A DNA stretch of 64,000 bases from Septoria linicola (Eukaryota; Ascomycota; Dothideomycetes; Mycosphaerellales; Mycosphaerellaceae). The translations under genes were made by a program, and so were the position numbers. The first letter of the stretch is position 1; each line of letters opens with the position of its first letter. Positions 22,330 to 31,985 of this stretch are shown piece after piece. The notes under the pieces were generated by a model, which was not told the origin of the DNA, made no database searches, and saw only the letters and a list, made by a program, of their open reading frames with translations. The DNA lies in assembly GCA_024114885.1 (NCBI GenBank), contig CP099432.1:1-64000 (forward strand). The letters are read 5' to 3'.

Positions 22330-23884
22330 GAACAAGTGTCGTGGGCTCGTGGCTAGGTCAAGCTGCCGCCGCGGTGAATTACTAACAATCTAGCTTGTGC
22401 TGTCTGCTTTAGCGCGCTAGCCGAGAGTGTCTTCCAAATCTTGATTGAATGTAGGCTTGAAATAGATTCGTGCTATAGCAGAAGCTGTCGGCTCTCTGCT
22501 ATCACAGTTTGTTCAACTACCTGCTCAAGGGTGATGCTATATTTCCGTCGTCTAGAGACCAAAACTTGAGTGCACCTCGTACAAGCAAGTCGTGCAGAGA
22601 GTGGAAAGCTCTGAGCTCGGGTAGGAAGAAAACGACGATAGCCAGAGAAGGTGACTGCCCTGCATCCTCGCCGGCAGGATGAATGGCAGCGAAGCCTCGA
22701 GAGCTGGCCCGTAAGTGTGACTGACAGTTCATTGTACAGCAAAGGCCCGACATGCAGCGTGATGGACTCGCGACGATGCTGGGGGTCGACTTCGGCTTGC
22801 TTCGCCGCTGTCGCTCAAGATCGGGGCATGGCTTGTCCGTCACTCGAAACCGCTGTGCATATGGGAAGGGAACGTGTACAGTGAAAGACAATTGCGGAAC
22901 TGGCTTTTCACACTGTTAGCATCGTTCTTATTCCTGATGGTCTGCCAGATGTAAGCTGACACGGGAGTCTTTAATTTGTCTCTGTTGCCCAACATTCGAG
23001 AGCATGTCCAGCTAGATATAATCGCCAGAGAAATCAGCCGGTCGCGATGTAGAAGCTACACGTAGGAGATGGCTACGGATCGGACAACTGGCATGGAATC
23101 TGTGATGGCTTCAAGACCAAAGTAGTGGGAGCTGCAGCGAAGACTATTCGCTGCAACCCCGAAGTCGAAGAGATGCGCCCATTCGAATGAAGCAGAGGTA
23201 GACGTGTCGGGTCTAGGCAGCTGTACCGGTTTGGTTCGCGTCTCCGAGCCCGCTTTTGATGCAGTGCCCATCTTCGGTAGCTTTTGAGAGGGTGAGTGGC
23301 TTTTCAGAGGGTGCGCGGCTGTGAGGCGCCTGCATTTGGTCGCGGAGATGCGCTCAAAACACGCGTGCAGACACACTCAAAAAGCCGTGCAGGCAGTGGG
23401 CATCCCACTTCTAAGCGGTGAATAGCGATCAAGATCGAGCCTTATTGAACTCACTCAATAGTCACTTCACAGACGTGTCTTGCATGGTCGTTTTTCAAAC
23501 AGTGGCATCAATCACCATGGGCTGACTGCCGCGATGCCCAGGTTTCAAGCAAGTGTCCGTATGATAATGACGAAAGATATCCGGCGCAAACAGGTCCAAG
23601 CGATGCACATTTTTCACTCGTCTTGCCTGGTGCGTTCTTCACCATCCTCTTCGTCGAAGCGTGCACAAGGTACAGCGTTGTCCCGATTGAACGTCAGTCG
23701 CTAAAGAGAGCTGAACTCAGCAGCGTTTGTTGCGTGCCGTGCTGCAGGTGTGCAACTTCCATTGCGAATGGATGTTGGCGGCACACGAGCAATGTCAGGC
23801 GTTGATAGCGCAAATGTCAGCATCTTCTATATGTTGTGTGCCTCGTAAGATCCTGTATGTGCTTCGAGGTGCCAAGTTTGTTCT
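22330..23884. other. No supported gene
   Basis: Only short overlapping frames are present. A small minus-strand frame at about 23,056-23,270 (starting MGTASKAG) is the least unlikely, but nothing supports it. Confidence 0.4.
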
Positions 23885-24245
23885 GGGGGTCAGAATCCGG
23901 TACCCAGTTCAGCAGGGTCGTCAAAATCCTGCATCAAGTTCATGAAGAGGCGTCGATTTCCGGCACCCAGTTCCCGCGCGGGGTCAAAATCCATGACGGG
24001 TTCGTCATGGATTTTGACCCCGCGCGAGGAATCCGGCACCCAGTTCAGTTGGCGGGTCAAGTCAAGCACACATTGTGCTATTGGGTCGATCTGAACACTC
24101 AGACTCCTCGACCAGATGAAAAAAGCGCTTTGAAAGCGGAGTCAAGATCAGCATCCAGTTCTGTTAGGCGTCAGAATATGGTACCTAGTACGTCAATTTC
24201 CTGCACCCAGTTCCCTGAAGGGTCATAATCCAGCACCCAATCGTT
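23885..24245. repeat. Degenerate minisatellite array 2 (about 31 bp period)
   Basis: The core GGGTCAAAATCC plus GGCACCCAGTTC recurs at about 23,887, 23,919, 23,950, 23,981, 24,028, 24,054, 24,140, 24,170, 24,203 and 24,226, with variable spacers. One copy near 24,010 is inverted and forms the hairpin described separately. Confidence 0.75.
23975..24026. repeat. Perfect 24-bp inverted repeat with 4-base loop
   Basis: The arm at 23,975-23,998, from CGCGCGGGGTCAAAATCC to ATGACG, is followed by the loop GGTT (23,999-24,002). Its exact reverse complement follows at 24,003-24,026. The stem is built from a core unit of minisatellite array 2. Confidence 0.95.
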
Positions 24246-24715
24246 CTAGGCGTGACGGGAGCTCATCGACATTGTACGCACGAATAATTCGTGTCACAAT
24301 ATAGCACAGACGGAGGGATAATGAAGAAGAAGGAGAGCTGAACTTGAGGCTGAACATGAAGAGTAGGGAAGAAAAGACAGAGAGAGGCGGAGAGAGAGAA
24401 GGCGATGGTGAGAGTTTGCATTGCGAACTGTTACGATTTTACTCATTGATCAAGAGAGGATGTAATGGTACCCTCTCGTTGATCTGAGCTGCGTGGTACT
24501 TTGTCGAGCTCGATCAACGAGCGCTAGTCACTGACTCCGACATCACAATGATCACAGAAGCCAGTAACGCATTTACTAAGTACGTCCACAAATGGCCAAA
24601 TCCCGTGTCTCTTTACCTTGCCCACCCATTATCACTTCTATTCCTGATCGTATCCAAACTCCATATCAAAGTACAGGACCTCGCGAAAGCATCACCCTTG
24701 TCTCTTAACATTCTG

Positions 24716-25744
24716 TCACCACGCAAGGTTGTAGCGATGCTCGATACCAATCTTTCCCCTGCTGCGATCGCGCTGTACGGTCTCCCTGAGCTCGGCAACC
24801 CAAGCTTCGAGATCCGCTCGCTGAGCACGGTCGGCAGCGGCCTGCGCTATGTCGTTGGCCGCAGGTGTCTCTTGAGGAATCTGCGCCAAGTGCTGGGGAG
24901 CGGAGACTTCGCGTTCATGAACGTCAATGGATGGCTGGAGAGCGGCGGCATCATCGCGAGGAGCCTGAATGGTGTGCTCACAGACAGAGAGGGCCTGTTG
25001 CTGATCATCGATTGTCTGCTGAAGAGCTGCAGTGTCCTTTTGAAGACTCTAGATCTTGTGCTCACAAGCGGCGAGATCGCTGTGTAGGGCTTGGATGGTG
25101 CGGTCCTGTGCGATCAGGTCCTGTCTCTGGGCGTCAGCGGTCTCTTGTAGGGCAGCGGCATGCCGAACAGATGTTTCATACCTTTCTCGATACTGCTGCG
25201 CTTGCTCTCGGTCTTGAGACTCTGTCAGAGCGTCGTGATCCTCGAAAAGGTGCAGAAGCCCATCCGGCTGAGAGGTGGCCTTATCGATGGCTTGACGAAA
25301 GCTGTCTACAATCAATCGTTGCTGTGCTTGTTCCGCGCCGGGCGTGTCAGCTTGTGCAGCCTCTGCACCTTGGTCCTGGTTCTTTGTTCTTGTAAGTGTC
25401 GGTTTCTTGCGTGAGAGGGGAGGGTATACCACTTCTGAGCGGATTCGAACGTTGAGCTGGTGCTGATTGTTCACAGAATGATTCAGTGGCTGGGTTCGAT
25501 TTGGTGTTGAGCTGTCGAGCAGGATGGACACAAGTCTCGGTGACTTTAGTACGTTTTGCCGGATAGTGTCACCGGTGAGGCGTCTTTGTGTTCTCAAAAG
25601 GACATCAATGCCTTTGTAAGTCGGACAGGGAAAAGAGAAAGGGAGCCGAAGACGATGCCTCCATTCACACTTTGATGCGCCTGTTCTCTGCTCACCGGTG
25701 TCTACCGCACAAAGCATGGTTGACCACATGTTGTCATTGCCCAT
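24716..25744 (-). pseudogene. Coiled-coil protein gene with in-frame stop
   Basis: From the ATG at 25,742-25,744 a minus-strand frame runs 231 codons to a TAG at 25,049-25,051 (after ...CEHKI). Reading through that stop, the same frame continues for about 110 codons to TGA at 24,716-24,718 with the same heptad character: LQKDTAALQQ, then a second CEHTI echoing the first CEHKI. Glu/Gln/Ala-rich coiled coil covers roughly residues 125 to the end. The stop is explained by one C-to-T change (CAG to TAG), the RIP-type change, 1.7 kb from a RIP island. It may alternatively be a truncated but functional 231-residue protein. The first ~100 residues are less convincing and may hide introns. No known family. 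Confidence 0.6.
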
Positions 25745-26789
25745 CTATCGCCACTCAGGTGGTAGGAAGTGAAAGCCTTTGTAGGTAGCATCACGGACTC
25801 AAGGCTCGGAGGTCCTTGTTCACTGCACACCAGTGGCGATAGATAGCACAAAGAAGGCTAAGCTGGCTGATCCGCTTCAGCGAACACAGGTTTTGGTCGC
25901 TGGTGGAACCTCCGCTCGGAAAGGGGAAGACCATTTATGCTGGAACTCGACGTGCCCGGAAGGTGGCTGCATTGGCAATTGCCCTTGATAGACGGCTGGA
26001 AAAGGTGTCTGAACCGAATTCGGGCAACGTTGGCGCGAGTAGTAATGATAAGAGCGCGTACAAGCGGAGTCAGGTGGCTGGATCGAAGTTGATGGGCAGG
26101 TCGAGTTTGAACCGGATCAGCGGCTCTCATGTGTTCTTTCTCGCTGGTAAGGAGGTCCAGCCTTTCTTGCTGTGTCACGGGTATGATTCGCTGATCGTGA
26201 TGGTGAGATGCGCTTCTAACCGACTGCACCTGCAAAGAAGGAGCTCACGTGTTGTGGACAAGTCGCTCACGCGGGGTCTTCCCATTTCCACAACCACTGG
26301 CCCAACTGCAGTCTTCACATCATTTTGAGTGCCAAATTAACGCCACAATAGACCGTCGAGTCACGCCAACAGAAGTGTAACGTGTTCGCAACACGTGCCG
26401 GCGGTCGTTGTGTGATGGCGGACGGGACGGAGCGGAGAGGGGCGAAGAACGCAGCTTGCCTTCTTCCCGTGACAAGCGTACAAAGCATTGTCACTCTATT
26501 GCTGCTCAGAATTGGAGGCCTGGACCCCTCTGTGGACGCCTCTCGTCAGGTGAACATCTTCTGTTCGCCGTCAGACTAACGAGATGGCCCTCCAAGCACC
26601 CAGCCGGCATGCCAGGTGCATCAACTCCATTCCGCACGCACGAAGCAGATGATTTCCTGCAATGCAACGCACACTGAGCAATGCATTACGCTTCACACTG
26701 ATTACCCTCAGCTTTTCTGCCCCACGAGCATCCATGACAGTCGCTGGCCGCTCCGAGCTCAGCGCAGACGAGTATTTGCTGCCTTATTC
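25745..26789. other. No supported gene
   Basis: Overlapping frames on both strands (about 25,858-26,330) lack ATG starts. A minus-strand stretch here (QQERLDLLTSEKEHMRA) has coiled-coil character and might be a lost upstream exon of the broken gene at 24,716-25,744, but the connection is not shown. Confidence 0.3.
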
Positions 26790-28500
26790 TAGTTAGAATT
26801 CGCTATCTCGCGATAGACACTAGCGCCCTAATATACCGAACATACCGCTTACCTAACTACTAATATCGTAACTAATAATTATACTAACGACTCCGTATTA
26901 GTAACTCTAGGATAATTTTTTACTACTACGAGTCTCTCCGATACGCTATTAGCTACTTTACTCTAAGTAGATTATAATCGAGAGTCTACTTAGATAGGTA
27001 GTCGCTATACTATCTCTTAGGTCTATAATTTAGAGACGTACTTTAGATATCTCGACTAATAATACTCTAGAACTTACTACCGCTACTACTAAGCTAAGAG
27101 GCTTGAAGTTAGCTACTAACTAGTATCTACTTAATTAATCGAGTTAGAATATAGATTTATATCTATACTATTCGCTAAAAGTTAAAGAGATACTCTATCG
27201 TATACTAAAAGGAGCTCCTCTCTCTTTTAGAAGAGAGTAAATTACGAGCTCCGATCGAGATTATATATAATATAGCTAGAAAGCTACTATATAGCTAATA
27301 GTCGTTTTAATAACTATAATATAGGTAGTATAGGCCCTAGCTAGATATTAAGTATAGGTCTAGGTATAGAAGTATAAAGGAGTATAAACGCTAAAGAGAA
27401 TATTAAAGATTAGAGAGCCTAGTAATACTCGTCGACTATAGTTTTATAACTTATTAATATATAATCGGATACTATAGGAGGTCTATACTAAAGAGCTCGA
27501 TTCTTATATAAATAGTATAGAATAGCGAAAATAGATACTATAGCTTAACCTAATACGCTTCGGATCTAGAGCTATATCTATATCGAGCTAAATATTAAGT
27601 AAGGTTTAAAACGATATTATAACTAAGTATAGCTAGTAGAACTTGTTTCTAAGGATCGTAGACGACTAAAACTCTCTTTACTACTACTTTATTAATAATA
27701 GTCCTTCTAAAAGTATTATTATAAATATACTATAATATTAAAATCTTTCCTTTTTCTATTATACTAGCTTACTAATTACTAGTACTAAACTATACTACGT
27801 CTAAAGCTCTATCGTAGAAGTATTATATACTAATAAAGCTTATTAGTATCCTCTTAATAGATATCGATCTAGAATTACTACTATACTTACTATATTAAAG
27901 GTATATAATAGTAGCCTAGAGATATATACTCTCTAAGCTAGCGCCTAGTCTTAATATACTCTACTTTCTATTACTAGGTCTACTATATCTTTAGTAAATA
28001 GCCGATCTCTATATCTATCGTTAATATATAGGCGCCGCTTTAATAATTCTCTATACTACTACCTATACTCGTAGACGAATAGATAAAAATACTTAAAATC
28101 TCTTATATACGCTTACGTCTATTATAAAGGATACCTCGTGCCTTCTTACCTACTATACGTACTTTATATATATATAACTATTATACGTATTTATAGATTC
28201 GTTAGATATTACCTCGTTACTATATTTCTCTAATAGACTAAGAAGCGCGTAGAGACTTATCTTTATTAGATTCGCCTTATTCCTATCGAAGTAAGTCTTA
28301 AGGAATCTTATTAGAATATAGATACTTACTATAGCCGTATAATAAGTGTTCTATAGACGTAGAATACTAGTAGTAGATTATAAATATATTAAACTTATAC
28401 TTCGTATCTATAGCTATCGTCTTATATTTATCTAACCTAGAGCCTCCTATCGTAGGATTATTATATATAGTTAGAGTCTCGACCTGAATTGCTACTATCG
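26790..28500 (-). pseudogene. Second RIP island with one long dead frame
   Basis: A 1.7-kb block has the same near-absence of CpA/TpG as the subtelomere, with sharp edges to normal sequence at about 26,790 and 28,500. On the minus strand one frame can be followed from about 28,570 to about 27,230 without frameshift, interrupted only by TAG/TAA. Its first codons (LNQHNITTPPRPNSEDG) lie outside the mutated block in normal sequence. The protein is Gln-rich once stops are read as Gln. I see no transposase, integrase or reverse transcriptase motif and no clear terminal repeats. It may be a duplicated gene or a non-autonomous element. Confidence 0.6.
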
Positions 28501-28570
28501 AGATAGGGCCATCTTCGCTATTGGGGCGTGGTGGTGTCGTGATGTTGTGCTGGTTTAGTGAGTCGGTCAA

Positions 28571-31036
28571 AGAAGCTGTGATAGATAAGCGAAGACTTGC
28601 AATTAAACCCGAGCCGTGAGCCGATCGGAACAGCGGGCTCGCGAAATCGCCGCGCTCGTTAACGAAGCCAACAGGTTTGTCACGAAGATGATGCCTTACT
28701 TTTCCATTTTCTCCATGCGCATGAACAACTCAATCAAGTGGGCTTGATTATGAAATCCGCGTGGCGCACACTCATCATCAATCTCTTTTGTGCGGCGCCT
28801 CATTGACGAGTCGTTGTTCACAACACCGCGATACGACATCTCGAAGCAGTCGGGCCACGGGACAGGGGCCAGGAGCAACAGAAAGCCCTCACGCACATTG
28901 GGCAGCACAGATCAAATGTATCAAAGCGAGGTCTGGGGTGGAAGTTTCCTCACGGACATTAGCCGAACATCTAATGAGCAAAGCCAGATGCTTTGCCTCT
29001 CCGCCGATATAGCAGGACACGTCCGGAGCAAGCTCTTGGCCTAAGCTCCAGCATAGTGGCGCAACCTGGGGTCCGCCTTTTGCTATGTAAGACACAGGAT
29101 CCAAATGGAAGTCAAAAACTTCTACAAATGGGAGACAGATAACGTGTGTTGACTTGGCCGAGGCTAACCTTCACGAGATGCCGCAAACGGTGATGAAAGC
29201 TTGGCGAGCAGCTGCGCGAAAGTTGTAGTCTGCAAGACACTTCCTTCGACTCTGCTGACAGAGTCTAGGCATCAGGAAGCGGATCAGGACGATGTATATG
29301 CGACGACTTGCTAGTCTTGACTGTCACGGCGAGGTGTGGTTTAGCCTCCAAGCAGCCCTGCTATGCTGGTTCGCAGCTTCTCGCCGGCGAAGGATGTGTG
29401 TGGCGACAATTGTGTGGGCCCTTTGTTTCTGGACCAGGAGCTTGCACGTAAGGTGGCCGCAATGGCAATCTGGACCTAAAATGGAGCTCAGAATCCGGGC
29501 TACAGTCAGACACAGGCCAATTGGCAGCTACACTGACCCAGAGCCAGAATTGGTAGTGATATCCGTTCCTAGTCACACATTTTACGCTGCGGCTTTCACT
29601 TCTACGTATGGACTTTCGCCTAGCCTGTTCCGAGCACTTTCTCTACTATAGGATGCTATCATTCTATACGAGGCTCCGAGAGAGTGTCTCAAAAGCGAGT
29701 GAAGTCCGGTACTCAAGTGGAGGGTATTAACGACCATGATGAGCGTACAAGATGTGACGTTGTAAAGAGGAGGGTACGAAAAGGCGGCCAGTTGTCGCGT
29801 TGAGCTCAAAATGAAGCTGTCGTCTTCCTGGAGGCCGTCCTCAAGCCGGACGGTCTTGGTGGCTCTGTAGTGTCAGCGAGACAGCTATTACATCGAACCA
29901 TAAGTAGATCAATGAAACTTAGAATCGCCGATTCTTAGGGTTGGTATATGATGCACAGAAACTCACTCACATCGCAAGTGCCTCTTGGTGGTGAGAATTT
30001 TGAGCCATGATTCTAACAACGAACGCCGCCGCTCCACAGATTGACCTCTCCACACCCTTAGACCACCCGGAACAATCGCATCTTATTTCGCTGCCTGTAG
30101 CCCACAAGACCGCAGCTCGTGCTCAAATGTCTCGAGCGTCTGTCTACATCTCCATGACCCTCCTACATGGATGATTTGCTTTGAAAGTCGTTTGGCGGGC
30201 TCGGAAGAATTCAATTTCGCCTACTTCAACTGTCTCCGCACATCTTTGGACGCCTTCACTCTGTCTGGAGAACTCATAGTTCTATGCTCCAGGGTGGTGT
30301 GCAGCGCATGGAAGCACTCCGCAAAGGGAGCTTCCGAAATTGCAAGTGTCACCTTTCGCGGTCGAAGGAGATGTCGGCTCGTCATTCGATGATCTGGGCA
30401 AGTAGGAGTGCAATCGTGTTCCCTATGAGACTGAAGAGGTGCAGGACGAAGTCCGGGAGTGAAAGAAAGGCTCTATATGATCGATTCTATCAGCACATAC
30501 ATGTTTCACCACGTCTCTAACGTCCAGCGACTTGGCGCGATCTCCGTGACGGGAACATCTTCTCCGCCATCTTATCATTTGTTCCTAGGCCGTAGTCACA
30601 TCTGAGCTTACTTCCACGAGTATCAGCGATCTTTTCATCGCGGGCCTTCGTCGACTATCTAATCAAAGTATGCTGATGCCATAGAGGTCGAAAGTGTAAG
30701 TGTATAAGGTGTGGTCAAGCCAGCTGGCAAGACTCTCGTCAATGTTTCGTCGTAGCGTGTCCTCGATTGACACACATGGTGTCGTGGCTGAATCGAGTGC
30801 TGCCACGTGTGACAAGCCATCGAGATCATAGGTCGAGCCGGGTCAACATCCTGCACCCCGTCCGCAGAAGCTATAGGAAGTCCGACAAAGCGCTCTCACA
30901 TTAGAGGTGGTGCCAACTTGACACACATTGGAACGCTGTTCCAGACTACTGCATTCGTTTCTGAGTATTCATTTGCCAATGAACGGGGTGGCACATCCGG
31001 CCATTTCGTCGTGTGCACAGGTTATTGTCGAACATT
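28571..31036. other. No supported gene
   Basis: Short conflicting frames only. I see no repeat structure except the start of minisatellite array 3. Confidence 0.4.
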
Positions 31037-31330
31037 AAGTTCGCGGGGCGGAGTCAAATTCGGGTCTCGAGTTCGTGGTGCGGGGTCAAATTGTGGCATT
31101 GAGTTCAAGTGGCAGGGTCAATTTCTGGCTCCGAGTTCACGCAGCGCCAAATTTGAGCATCCAGCTCGCTCAAAGACGTCAAATGCCGGCAGCCAGTTTG
31201 CTTGGAGGGGTCAAATTGTGGCACAAAGTTCACAGCGAGGGTCAAATTCAGACAGCGAGTTCACAGTGCCCATCAAATTCAGACACCAAGCTCGCCAATG
31301 GAGGCCAGAATTACACACCTAGCTCGCCAT
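31037..31330. repeat. Degenerate minisatellite array 3 (31-33 bp period)
   Basis: Nine cores close to GGGTCAAATT followed by GAGTTCAC occur at about 31,050, 31,083, 31,115, 31,146, 31,177, 31,208, 31,239, 31,271 and 31,303. Spacing is 31-33 bp. It shares its core with arrays 1 and 2. Confidence 0.85.
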
Positions 31331-31985
31331 GCAGCGAGGACTTCCCGCCCGTTGCGAGTACTTCTCTTCGATGGCGCAATGTTCTTTGGTTGCTCTAGCA
31401 TTTTGAGCTCGGTAGCGAAAAAACCCGTCATATACACCTGCGAGATCACGATGACTATACGACACGTCGACCTATAGCAGGACTGGAGGTTAGGAGCTGT
31501 TCGCTGCATACGCAAAGTGGCTGTTTCACAATGCATAGGTGACCTGCGAAGTGGAGCGCACCTGCTATATGTTCTAACACTGTTGCATGAATCTGGGTTA
31601 CAATTGGCTAGGCGGTTCTCGAAATTGGGTAGAGAAAGTGAAGTCAGTTCCGACGCGACAGTGAGGACAAATGAACATAGAGACTGGAGTGAAAGCAGTG
31701 AGGTCATCGTCGTACTCTCGTGCCTAGGTAGAACGATTAACCCCGGTGGTCCCCACTTTGGTTGGACGCTTGACTCGGCCTGCACACTTTCCTTCTTCTC
31801 CTCCTCCAGCTTCCTTGAGGGCAGTGATGATGAGCGGTCAGCTGGCCAAGGCTGCGTGTTCCACGCCGGCTCGGCAAAGCTGTCTGTTCTCCTCGCCAAC
31901 GAAGTGAGTAACCCACTCTCAGCTCACAGTTCCATCGAGCATCCGTGCTGCAACCACCCAAACATGATCGATCCGAGTATGCACT
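31331..31985. other. No supported gene
   Basis: Frames on both strands start at GTG or TTG, not ATG. This is the upstream region of the large gene at 31,986. Confidence 0.4.

Noticed and set aside
23885..24245. CRISPR-like array (conserved repeat with variable spacers)
   Set aside because: The host is clearly a eukaryote, repeats are degenerate and spacers are short and irregular. It is a minisatellite.
24548..25087. Plus-strand frame of 179 codons
   Set aside because: It lies antisense to the coiled-coil relic, whose heptad pattern continues through the same bases on the minus strand.
15950..25450. tRNA-like GGTTCGA/GTTCGAA boxes (for example near 15,963 and 25,443)
   Set aside because: No cloverleaf or A box could be built around them.
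26790..28500. Standard DNA transposon (Tc1/mariner or Fot1/pogo) in the RIP island
   Set aside because: The length fits, but I found no terminal inverted repeats, TA target duplication or DDE motifs in the reconstructed frame.
31279..31899. Minus-strand frame of 206 codons
   Set aside because: It has no ATG start (TTG) and its 3' part lies in minisatellite array 3.
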